DNA of 5,604 bases from JAZNQL01 sp045590155 (GTDB taxonomy: Bacteria; Bacillota; Clostridia; UMGS1883; UMGS1540): positions 1-5,604 of the forward strand of contig JAZNQL010000001.1 in assembly GCA_045590155.1 (NCBI GenBank), in the 5' to 3' direction. Shown here piece after piece: positions 1 to 5,604 of this stretch; the first letter of the stretch is position 1; every line of letters starts with the position of its first letter. The notes below the pieces were generated by a model. That model saw only the letters and a list, made by a program, of their open reading frames with translations. It was not told the DNA's origin and did no database searches. Both the position numbers and the translations under genes were made by a program.

Positions 1-4
1 CTAC

Positions 5-931
5 CTATATAATAAATTTTATAATAAGAGAGGTTATTGCCGCAGAAAAGCCTCCCGAAAGCACTTTTCCGAATATATAGAACTTACACGAAAGGCCTGC
101 TCTGTGCAGGAAAGAATAGGTTTGTGCAAAAACCGAAAATCCGCCCAGAGAAAGCATGCACGAAACTATGGGCAGAGGAATATTTTTGCATGAAGAAAGT
201 GCAGATGTTATTTCTAAAAAAGCCTTTGAAATAAATAAAGCATTCTGATAATCTGCCCCAAAAAAGGAAATAAAACGTGCAAAAAAATTAAGAAAATTTA
301 TCTTTTCCAAAAGAGCTGTGCATACCGAAAAAAATATTACAAAACCGCAGAGATTGAGTACTGAAAACACAGCATCGGGCAAGGCGTTTGTAAGTGATTT
401 TGAGGTTTTCAAATTACATCTGCATGTTGAGGGAGAACCTAAAAAGCCCAGAACAACCCCTGTTATAAGTGATGATAAAGTATTTGATATGAGAAGACAT
501 ACGCCAAAGGCCTGGTTGTTAAAAATACCTGCCCCCAAAGTTCCTAAAATAAACACGGGAGCACAGTTATTTGAAAAGGCGGCAAGTCTTTCTGCCTCGT
601 TTTTTGATGCACCTCCCGACAAATAAAGGTTTGCAGAGCTTAAAGCACCAAGAGGATAGCCACCAAAAAGACCCATTATAAGGGGTGCACAACAGGCTCC
701 GCACAGAGAAAAAACAGGTTTCATTAAAGGCGATGCAATCAGAGATATTTTGTTTAAAACCCCCGAGGCGGTAAGAAAGGAAGAACATATAAGAAAAGGC
801 AGAAGAGAGGGAATGAGGGTTTGAGCACAAATGACACAGGCGGATTTTGCTGAAGAAAGAGCAATAGTAGGATACATTGCAATAAGAAGGGCGAAAAAAG
901 CCGAAGCAATGCCTATACAATATTTTTTCAT
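5..931 (-). CDS. YlbJ-like sporulation integral membrane protein (short form)
   Basis: This is a 308-residue polytopic membrane protein of the YlbJ / nucleoside-recognition (Gate) family. Hydrophobic stretches lie near residues 5-25, 38-56, 68-100, 122-165, 187-207, 253-270 and 286-306. Family-like motifs are LIPSLLPFLICSSFL (39-53), GLFGGYPLGA (87-96), AFSNNCAPVFILG (118-130), a second-repeat FLEITSA (238-244) and LGGFSVFAQ (262-270). In B. subtilis, YlbJ is sigma-E dependent and needed for resistant spores; its transported substrate is not established. Typical YlbJ proteins, as I recall, are about 400 residues, so this is a short version, although both repeat motifs are kept. The ATG is supported by GGAGG five bases upstream (complement of 937-941). 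The gene is divergent from yqfC, which fits shared sporulation timing. It contains many cysteines and has no charged soluble domain. It could be a paralog rather than the YlbJ ortholog, so no symbol is given. Confidence 0.85.
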   Translation of the reverse strand: MKKYCIGIASAFFALLIAMYPTIALSSAKSACVICAQTLIPSLLPFLICSSFLTASGVLNKISLIASPLMKPVFSLCGACCAPLIMGLFGGYPLGALSSANLYLSGGASKNEAERLAAFSNNCAPVFILGTLGAGIFNNQAFGVCLLISNTLSSLITGVVLGFLGSPSTCRCNLKTSKSLTNALPDAVFSVLNLCGFVIFFSVCTALLEKINFLNFFARFISFFGADYQNALFISKAFLEITSALSSCKNIPLPIVSCMLSLGGFSVFAQTYSFLHRAGLSCKFYIFGKVLSGGFSAAITSLIIKFII

Positions 932-961
932 ACTAACCTCCGTTTAAAATAAAAGTGCAGG

Positions 962-990
962 TAATGTAAACTATATGCAAGTCATATATT
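962..990 (+). promoter_or_regulatory. Candidate sigma-E-type promoter for yqfCD
   Basis: The sequence shows CATATATT at 983-990, one mismatch from the sigma-E -10 consensus CATACAnT. A weak -35-like TAATGTA lies at 962-968 (about 5 of 7 to KMATATT), with a 14-bp spacer. The predicted start near 997 would leave a leader of under 20 bases that still contains the GAGAGGAGAG ribosome binding site (997-1006). yqfC and yqfD are sigma-E genes in B. subtilis, which makes this reading reasonable. The -35 is poor and AT-rich DNA gives chance matches, so this is inference. Confidence 0.33.
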
Positions 991-998
991 TTAAATGA
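970..998 (-). promoter_or_regulatory. Candidate sigma-E-type promoter for the ylbJ-like gene
   Basis: On the minus strand, CATATAGT (complement of 970-977) is one mismatch from CATACAnT. The -35-like TCATTTA (complement of 992-998) precedes it by a 14-bp spacer and matches about 5 of 7 consensus positions. The predicted start near 962 gives a leader of about 30 bases to the ATG at 931. The site overlaps the plus-strand candidate almost symmetrically, so the two may compete or be opened together. This is inference from motif and from the known sigma-E control of ylbJ in Bacillus. Confidence 0.33.
972..988. repeat. Short palindrome between divergent genes
   Basis: TATATG (972-977) and CATATA (983-988) form a perfect 6-bp inverted repeat around CAAGT. 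It contains the cores of both candidate divergent -10 elements. The symmetry may simply result from two back-to-back CATATA-type -10 boxes. It could also be a small operator for a dimeric regulator, but no regulator is indicated. Confidence 0.5.
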
Positions 999-1013
999 GA
1001 GGAGAGTAGATTT

Positions 1014-1298
1014 ATGGCAAAGAAAAAAGATGAAGCTCCAATAGGACTTAAGGTTGCGGATGCACTTGATTTTCCGGGGGAGCTGGTTCCGGGAATTCCC
1101 AAAATTACCATACTTGCAGACAGGGAAGTTGAAATATTTAACTTTAAGGGAATTTTGGAATTTGAAAAAATAATTGTGCGTGTAAACACGAATATGGGTA
1201 TTGTAAGCATACGCGGGCGGGATTTTGATATAAAAGCCATAACCGATGAAAGTATAACTTTATGCGGACGTGCCGAAAAAATAGAAATCGGAGGTTAG
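1014..1298 (+). CDS. yqfC: Sporulation protein YqfC (YabP/YqfC family)
   Basis: A 94-residue soluble protein with no signal peptide or membrane segment, the usual size for the family. It shows the YabP/YqfC pattern: a basic N-terminus, then GIPKITILADREVEIFNFKGILEF (27-50 region), then IRGRDFDIKAIT (66-77) and a closing short strand ending ITLCGRAEKIEI (81-92). The predicted fold is all beta. The family is sporulation specific and YqfC is made in the mother cell in B. subtilis; its molecular activity is unknown. The ATG is supported by GAGAGGAGAG (997-1006). The stop codon is one base before the yqfD start, and the last yqfC codons carry the yqfD ribosome binding site (GGAGG, 1290-1294), so the two are almost certainly co-transcribed and translationally coupled. 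Confidence 0.95.
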   Translation: MAKKKDEAPIGLKVADALDFPGELVPGIPKITILADREVEIFNFKGILEFEKIIVRVNTNMGIVSIRGRDFDIKAITDESITLCGRAEKIEIGG

Positions 1299-1299
1299 T

Positions 1300-2499
1300 A
1301 TGCTTTTTAAAATAATTATATGGTTAAGAGGGTATCTTGTTATAAAAACAAGCGGACCTTTTACCGAAAGGTTTATAAATTTATGCATGTATAACAAAAT
1401 ATATTTGTGGGATATAAAGAAAACCGGGAAAAACGATTCCGTAATGAAAATAAGCGTAAGAGGCTTTAAACGTATTGAAAAAATAACCCAAAAAACAAAA
1501 ACAAGAGTAAAAATTATAAAAAAATGCGGATTACCCCTTTTTATCCATCGCTACCGCAACAGATATGCTTTTTTGCAGGGAGCAATGATGTTTTTGCTTA
1601 TAATATTTACATTAAGTTCTTTTTTGTGGTCTGTTGAGATTGCAGGATACGAAAAAATTGAAGAAAATCGTATAAGAAATGCATTATTATCTTGCGGAAT
1701 TTCGCCCGGAGTGGTAAAATATAACATAGATAGTTCTGAAATAAAAGAAAAAATGTTAAAAGAGATTCCCGAACTTTCGTGGTGTTGGGTGCAGATAAAG
1801 GGTACACGTGCCATTTGTCAGGTAAGAGAAAAAACTCCTGTGCCCGAAATTGTGCCTGCAGATATACCATGTAATATTGTTGCATTAAAAGACGGGGTAA
1901 TCCGCAGTATGAAAGTTACGGAAGGGGAAACTCTGGCAGAGGAAGGGAAAACTGTTTATAAAGGCGAGCTGTTAGTCAGCGGAGCTATTGCAACAAAGCC
2001 GGGGGGAACAAGGCTCGTTCATGCTGACGGAAATATTTTTGCAGATACATTTTACGAAAAAGAAGCAACTTTTCCGCTTTATTTTGAGGAAAATGCCGAC
2101 ACAGGGCAGTCTTTGAAAAGACACAGCATAAGCTTTGGGTCTTTCAATATAAATCTGTGGTTTGGAAAAGAAAACAAGTACGAGCAGAGCAGAACAGAAG
2201 AAAAAGTTTTGAAAACAAAACTTTGGGGAGATTTTTATTTGCCCGTTTCATTTAAAACAAAACAAATTTTTGAAACACAGAAAATAAGGACCGACCTTTC
2301 AGAAGATGAAGCAAAGGAGTATTTTGGAGAAAAGCTTTTTTCGGAAATTATGCAAAATTTGCCCCAAAATACAGAGGTTGTTTCAAAGGTTTTGGGGCAT
2401 ACTTTAAATAATGACGGCACTATAACTGTAAAATGCAGTGTTTGTTGCCGTGAAGATATTGTAAAAAAAATACAGATAGTCATCGGAGATTCGAACTAA
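1300..2499 (+). CDS. yqfD: Sporulation protein YqfD
   Basis: A 399-residue protein, close to the usual length of the family. The N-terminal cytoplasmic part (1-90) is basic and starts with LFKIIIWLRGYLVIK. A single strong membrane segment is at about 91-111. The part after it begins with a POTRA/FtsQ-like stretch (VEIAGYEKIEENRIRNALL from 112; GISPG at 133-137; IPELSWCWVQIKGT at 156-169). Next comes a biotinyl/lipoyl-like segment (about 191-228, DGVIRSMKVTEGETL) and the family signature VHADGNIFADTFYE (240-253). YqfD is a sigma-E-dependent membrane protein needed for efficient sporulation in B. subtilis; its partner and biochemical role are not settled. The gene follows yqfC by one base. Oddity: the last seven codons, VIGDSN and the stop (2479-2499), lie inside the left arm of an inverted-repeat element, so the native C-terminus may have been replaced. 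Confidence 0.95.
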   Translation: MLFKIIIWLRGYLVIKTSGPFTERFINLCMYNKIYLWDIKKTGKNDSVMKISVRGFKRIEKITQKTKTRVKIIKKCGLPLFIHRYRNRYAFLQGAMMFLLIIFTLSSFLWSVEIAGYEKIEENRIRNALLSCGISPGVVKYNIDSSEIKEKMLKEIPELSWCWVQIKGTRAICQVREKTPVPEIVPADIPCNIVALKDGVIRSMKVTEGETLAEEGKTVYKGELLVSGAIATKPGGTRLVHADGNIFADTFYEKEATFPLYFEENADTGQSLKRHSISFGSFNINLWFGKENKYEQSRTEEKVLKTKLWGDFYLPVSFKTKQIFETQKIRTDLSEDEAKEYFGEKLFSEIMQNLPQNTEVVSKVLGHTLNNDGTITVKCSVCCREDIVKKIQIVIGDSN

Positions 2500-2508
2500 A
2501 TACGGTTT
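2479..2508 (+). repeat. Left terminal inverted repeat of the MITE-like element
   Basis: This arm begins GTCATCGGAGATTCGAAC and ends ACGGTTT. It is read in frame by yqfD as Val-Ile-Gly-Asp-Ser-Asn-stop. It pairs with the right arm at 2581-2610 with seven mismatches. Four of these (arm positions 3, 7, 11 and 22 of the alignment) are transitions that allow G-U pairing on one strand or the other; three of those four favour a minus-strand RNA. Confidence 0.65.
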
Positions 2509-2550
2509 AAAAAGGGGAACTTCGCATAATACTTCAGAAAATTCTGCAAA

Positions 2551-2581
2551 TATACGCCAGCATTCAAATTTGGCAAGTATA
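2551..2581. repeat. Internal bulged hairpin within the element
   Basis: TATAC (2551-2555) pairs with GTATA (2577-2581), and GCCA (2556-2559) pairs with TGGC (2571-2574). An 11-base loop and a two-base AA bulge on the 3' side complete it. It has no T-tract after it, so it is not an intrinsic terminator. With the outer arms and the smaller hairpin CAGAA-AA-TTCTG (2535-2546), the element could fold as a branched structure. Confidence 0.5.
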
Positions 2582-2610
2582 AGGCGCATTCAGTTCGACT
2601 CCCAGATGAC
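2581..2610 (-). repeat. Right terminal inverted repeat of the MITE-like element
   Basis: This arm ends CAGTTCGACTCCCAGATGAC and is followed by TA. It is the partner of 2479-2508. The AGTTCGACTC stretch looks like a tRNA T-loop, but its flanks do not pair as a T-stem, so it is treated only as the element end. Confidence 0.65.
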
Positions 2611-2613
2611 TAG

Positions 2614-2621
2614 AAAAGGAG
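2614..2621 (+). promoter_or_regulatory. Ribosome binding site that fixes the phoH TTG start
   Basis: AAAAGGAG lies nine bases before the TTG at 2631. An in-frame TAA sits at 2625-2627, so translation cannot begin earlier, and the first in-frame ATG is only at codon 82, inside the conserved part. The TTG is therefore the best start. The site lies just outside the right end of the inverted-repeat element. Confidence 0.85.
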
Positions 2622-2630
2622 CAATAATTT

Positions 2631-3605
2631 TTGGAATCAGTTACGGGAACAGAAAAAATAAAAAATATATCAGAAATTTTCGGTGCGTACGATAACCACG
2701 TAAAGCTTATAGAAAAAGCTTTTTCGGTTAAAATTTTACTGCGTGGAGAAGAAATACGTATTTCTGGCGAGGCAGACGGAATAAAAAAAGCCGAGGACGT
2801 ACTGAACGGGCTTATAAGATTGCAGGACACAGGCGAAGCAATAAGCGAGCAGGAAGTGCGTTATGCCATAACTATGGCTGAAGACGGCATTAAGCTCGGA
2901 GAGGAAAATACCGACTCGGCTTATGTTTGCGTTACCGAAAAAGGAAAGCCGGTTAAAGGAAAAACACTCGGTCAGAAAAAATATATCGAGGCAATAAGAA
3001 AAGATACCGTGGTAATTTGTATAGGTCCTGCGGGAACAGGGAAAACATATCTTGCTGTGGCTTTGGCTGTTGATGCTTTCAGGAAAAAACAGGTAAGCAG
3101 AATAATTTTAACACGTCCCGCCGTTGAAGCGGGCGAAAAGCTTGGTTTTTTACCGGGCGATTTGCAAAATAAGGTTGACCCGTATTTAAGACCTCTGTAT
3201 GACGCGTTAAGCGATATGCTGGGGCTTGAAAATATGCAAAAATATCAGGAAAGAGGCATAATTGAAGTAGCTCCTTTGGCATATATGAGAGGAAGAACAT
3301 TGGATGATGCTTTCATAATTTTGGACGAAGCGCAAAACACAACTCCCGAACAGATGAAAATGTTTTTGACAAGAATAGGTTTTAACTCAAAAGCAGTTAT
3401 AACGGGCGACGTAACACAGATAGATTTGCCAGACGGAAAAAGGTCGGGTCTTCGTGATGCAGAGCGTATCTTAAAAGGTATAGACGATGATATTGAGTTT
3501 ATTTATTTAAGCTATAAAGACGTTGTACGCCATCCTTTGGTGCAGAAGATAATAAACGCTTATGAGGCTTATGCAAACAGGAGAAAATCCTATGAAAAAA
3601 AGTAG
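2631..3605 (+). CDS. phoH: PhoH family ATPase (PhoH/PhoL-like)
   Basis: A 324-residue cytoplasmic P-loop ATPase, the normal length for the family. The N-terminal region (about 1-65) resembles a KH-like RNA-binding fold (VKLIEKAFSVKILLRGEEIRI from residue 24). The ATPase core carries Walker A GPAGTGKT (132-139), the LTRPAVEAGEKLGFLPGD segment, Walker B FIILDEAQN (D232, E233) and the sensor motif ITGDVTQIDLP (257-267). PhoH proteins bind ATP and are placed in RNA metabolism by their conserved neighbourhood with ybeY and era; the exact substrate is unproven. Despite the name, a phosphate-starvation role is not general. It starts with TTG after AAAAGGAG. Its end overlaps the next gene by 14 bp, so the pair is coupled. 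I see no convincing sigma-A promoter directly ahead; transcription may come from inside yqfD, from the inserted element, or by read-through. Confidence 0.96.
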   Translation: MESVTGTEKIKNISEIFGAYDNHVKLIEKAFSVKILLRGEEIRISGEADGIKKAEDVLNGLIRLQDTGEAISEQEVRYAITMAEDGIKLGEENTDSAYVCVTEKGKPVKGKTLGQKKYIEAIRKDTVVICIGPAGTGKTYLAVALAVDAFRKKQVSRIILTRPAVEAGEKLGFLPGDLQNKVDPYLRPLYDALSDMLGLENMQKYQERGIIEVAPLAYMRGRTLDDAFIILDEAQNTTPEQMKMFLTRIGFNSKAVITGDVTQIDLPDGKRSGLRDAERILKGIDDDIEFIYLSYKDVVRHPLVQKIINAYEAYANRRKSYEKK

Positions 3606-5604
3606 AATAGCAATTCTTTTAATAATAGTTGCGGCAGTTACCTGTGCCATAGTTTTGCACGGCATAATTCCGCCTACATACGATATAGAGGTCGGGAAAG
3701 CATCGCCCGAGGATATATATTCGCTGCGTGACATTGTTGACAAGATTACAACTGAAACTAAACGAAAAGCCGCGGAAGATGCGGTTTTGACAAGGTATGT
3801 TCAGGATGATGCGGTAACCGAAAATTCAAAAAAAGACCTTGAAAGCTTTATAAATCTTGTAAAAGAAGCAAGAAAACTTTACAGAGAAGAAAAGGATATT
3901 GAAAAAATAACCGCACAGTTAGGTATTGACAGAGATTTACTGCAAAAGCTTATAACTTATCAGGAAAAAGATTTTAACAGTTTTATGAAAGCTCTGTTAT
4001 CTGTGCAGACAGATTTGCTTGAAAAAGGTGTGCAGAATAAAACCTCTGCCTTAAAAACCGCAAAAGAAAAAATCACACAAGATTACGGCGACGAAAAAGC
4101 TGAGATTGCTTTTGAAATTTTATCTGTTACCTTGCAGGTCAATAAAAGTGAGGATATTGAGGCAACAAAGCGTGATAAAGAAGCGGCAAGAGCATCTGTT
4201 GATGATGTGGTATATAAACAAAATCAGGTAATTGTAAGGCGTGGAGATATAGTAACAGAAGCACATTTTCAGCTTTTAAATGAATTGGGACTTGTAAAAT
4301 CTTCGCAGACAGGTATTGTGAAAAAGGTTACAGGCGTAATTTTGCTGGCAATATTCTCTTTGTATTTTGTAATTTATGCAGTAAAACGCGAAGAGAGCGA
4401 AATGCAGGAATCAAGGATGGTTCTTTTAGGTATAATTTTTGTATTTACAATGCTCTTAACAATTTTAGGAGTAAACGGTATTATAAATCTGTACCTTGTT
4501 CCTCTTTCGCTTGCGGCGTCACTTTGCTCTGTTATATTCGGTGTAAGGCTGGCTCTTTGCATCAATATACCTGTAATTATCTTAGGCGGACTTGCTCTTG
4601 GCGCTAATGCCTACTATTTTGGGGCGGCATTTTTATCGAGCATTATGTCTTTGCTTATTTACTCAAAGGCAGAGCTTCGAACAAAGCTTGTTAAAGCATC
4701 GCTTATAAACTGCGGTCTTCATGCATTTATATTTGCGGGGACAGCTTTGTGTGAAGGCCTTGAAATAGATAATGTTTTACTGCGTGCATTATACGGAGCT
4801 TTAAATTCGTTTATAACATCGCTTTTGCTGATAGGTATACTGCCGTTTTTGGAAACTGTTTTCAACATAACAACTGTGTACAAGCTTTCTGAACTTACAA
4901 ATCCAAATCAACCCTTGCTTAAAAAGCTTTTACTTGAAGCTCCGGGCACATACCACCACAGCCTTATGGTGGGAAATCTTGCGGAAGCTGCCTGCAACGC
5001 AATAGGCGGCAACGCAATTTTAGCAAGAGCAGGGGCATATTATCACGATATAGGAAAGCTTAAAAGACCTATATATTTTGCCGAAAATCAGTACAGCGAA
5101 AATCCGCACGACAAGCTCACACCCGAGCTTTCGGCATCTACAATAATATCACATGTTACAGACGGAGAAGAGCTTGCAAAAGAGTACAGATTGCCTGATG
5201 AAATAAAAAGAATAATAAAAGCTCACCACGGAACGTCGGTGGTAGCATATTTTTATCACAAGGCAAAAAAGATTTCGGAATCAGGGATTGTTGATAAAGA
5301 AAAATACACATATAAAAATATTTTGCCCAAGACCAGAGAAGAAGTTTCGGTAATGCTTGCAGATTCGGTTGAAGCGGCAGTAAGGTCACTTGACGATAAA
5401 AGCGAGGAAAACGTAAGAAAAACTGTTTTTAGCATTATTGAGTCAAGGCTTTCGGAAGGACAGCTTTCGCAAAGCGAATTAACCTTTTCGGATATAGAAA
5501 AGATAAAAGAAGCATTTATAAAAACACTGTGCGGATATTTTCATAACAGAGTAAAATATCCCGAAGAAAAAAAGGAAGAAAAAAATGAAGAACAAAATAC
5601 TGAT
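3592..5604 (+). CDS. pgpH: Membrane HD-domain cyclic-di-AMP phosphodiesterase PgpH/YqfF (3' end cut by window)
   Basis: The gene runs 671 codons from ATG with no stop before the window ends; B. subtilis PgpH is about 711 residues, so little is missing. Order: a membrane anchor (about 6-26), an extracellular 7TMR-HDED sensor domain (about 30-240, ending in IVRRGDIVTEAHFQLLNELG at 214-233), a block of membrane segments (about 245-420, closing with LPFLE at 417-421), then a cytoplasmic HD domain. Likely metal ligands are H455/H456 (TYHHSLMVGN), H485-D486 (YHDIGK), H521 (SHVTDGEE), H545/H546 (AHHGT) and D591 (MLADSVEAA), so the enzyme looks intact. The family hydrolyses c-di-AMP to pApA, affecting osmotic balance, cell wall and potassium control. 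The start is supported by AGGAG (3579-3583), eight bases upstream and inside phoH. The last residues (YPEEKKEEKNEEQNTD) are an acidic/lysine-rich tail as expected near the C-terminus. In relatives, ybeY follows. Confidence 0.95.
   Translation, partial: MKKSRIAILLIIVAAVTCAIVLHGIIPPTYDIEVGKASPEDIYSLRDIVDKITTETKRKAAEDAVLTRYVQDDAVTENSKKDLESFINLVKEARKLYREEKDIEKITAQLGIDRDLLQKLITYQEKDFNSFMKALLSVQTDLLEKGVQNKTSALKTAKEKITQDYGDEKAEIAFEILSVTLQVNKSEDIEATKRDKEAARASVDDVVYKQNQVIVRRGDIVTEAHFQLLNELGLVKSSQTGIVKKVTGVILLAIFSLYFVIYAVKREESEMQESRMVLLGIIFVFTMLLTILGVNGIINLYLVPLSLAASLCSVIFGVRLALCINIPVIILGGLALGANAYYFGAAFLSSIMSLLIYSKAELRTKLVKASLINCGLHAFIFAGTALCEGLEIDNVLLRALYGALNSFITSLLLIGILPFLETVFNITTVYKLSELTNPNQPLLKKLLLEAPGTYHHSLMVGNLAEAACNAIGGNAILARAGAYYHDIGKLKRPIYFAENQYSENPHDKLTPELSASTIISHVTDGEELAKEYRLPDEIKRIIKAHHGTSVVAYFYHKAKKISESGIVDKEKYTYKNILPKTREEVSVMLADSVEAAVRSLDDKSEENVRKTVFSIIESRLSEGQLSQSELTFSDIEKIKEAFIKTLCGYFHNRVKYPEEKKEEKNEEQNTD

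Larger units (their letters stand above)
2479..2610. mobile_element. MITE-like 132-bp element with 30-bp inverted ends and TA flanks
   Basis: The outer 30 bases at each end (2479-2508 and 2581-2610) are imperfect inverted repeats: the right arm matches the reverse complement of the left arm at 23 of 30 positions. The outermost six bases (GTCATC / GATGAC) and an inner AGTTCGA block are identical. The dinucleotide TA flanks both sides (2477-2478 and 2611-2612). A TA duplication is the hallmark of IS630 / Tc1-mariner insertion, and elements of this family often leave short non-coding derivatives. There is no reading frame of note inside. Between the arms lie a 5-bp hairpin (2535-2546) and a larger bulged hairpin (2551-2581). 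The left end forms the 3' end of yqfD, and the right end stops 20 bases before the phoH start. Alternatively this could be a fixed structured intergenic RNA. Copy number in the genome would decide, and cannot be seen here. Confidence 0.55.

Noticed and set aside
318..626. Plus-strand open frame of 102 codons inside the ylbJ-like gene, plus a smaller one at 37-234
   Set aside because: Both are antisense to a clear membrane protein gene, lack recognisable domains and have no good ribosome binding site, so they are shadows of the real frame.
929..1302. Identical 13-mer GGAGGTTAGTATG at the ylbJ-like start (minus, 929-941) and the yqfD start (plus, 1290-1302)
   Set aside because: It consists of a strong ribosome binding site, short spacer and ATG. 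In yqfC it also encodes the last residues and stop. Similar start contexts are expected, and no similarity extends beyond it.
2462..2470. A8 run near the end of yqfD as a slippage or broken-gene site
   Set aside because: The frame continues through it to a normal-length product, and nothing indicates a frameshift.
2586..2610. tRNA T-arm-like sequence (AGTTCGACTC)
   Set aside because: The bases either side of TTCGACT (TTCAG and CCCAG) do not pair as a T-stem, and no D-arm, anticodon arm or acceptor partner is present. It is explained by the inverted repeat, whose left copy shows the same motif on the opposite strand.
2500..2630. Intrinsic terminator after yqfD
   Set aside because: The hairpins in this gap are AT-rich or bulged and none is followed by a run of T on the plus strand, so no terminator is called.
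3594..3610. A AAA AAG heptamer in the phoH frame just before its stop, a classical -1 slippery site
   Set aside because: A -1 shift would add only two codons before TAG at 3608-3610 and does not enter the pgpH frame, which is +1 relative to phoH. pgpH also has its own ATG and ribosome binding site. It is most likely just the lysine-coding overlap.

Overview
The window looks like chromosomal DNA from a low-GC, endospore-forming Firmicute, most likely a member of the Clostridia. The reasons are an AT-rich composition, strong GGAGG-type ribosome binding sites, three sporulation-family membrane or coat-associated proteins, and the conserved Firmicute gene order yqfC-yqfD-phoH-yqfF(pgpH). In Bacillus subtilis this run continues with ybeY, dgkA, cdd and era. 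Nothing in the sequence narrows the taxon further.

Layout. Positions 5-931 (minus strand) hold a short YlbJ-like sporulation membrane protein. An 82-bp divergent intergenic region (932-1013) follows, with a small palindrome and two back-to-back candidate sigma-E-type promoters. On the plus strand come yqfC (1014-1298) and yqfD (1300-2499), one base apart. A 132-bp element with imperfect 30-bp terminal inverted repeats, bounded by TA on both sides, lies between yqfD and phoH (2479-2610). It has the form of a MITE and supplies the last codons and stop of yqfD. Next is phoH (2631-3605, TTG start). The c-di-AMP phosphodiesterase gene pgpH/yqfF (from 3592) overlaps phoH by 14 bp and is still open at the window end after 671 codons.

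How the genes fit together. The left half (ylbJ-like, yqfC, yqfD) is a sporulation block, probably expressed in the mother cell. The right half (phoH, pgpH) is a vegetative block: a PhoH-family ATPase linked to RNA metabolism and a membrane HD-domain enzyme that lowers c-di-AMP. The inverted-repeat element sits exactly at the boundary of the two blocks. Its likely effects are on the C-terminus of YqfD and on mRNA structure just ahead of the phoH start.

The genes are well-known families. The least ordinary parts are the MITE-like element and the symmetric divergent promoter region. I see no defence system, CRISPR array, tRNA, rRNA or complete transposon.
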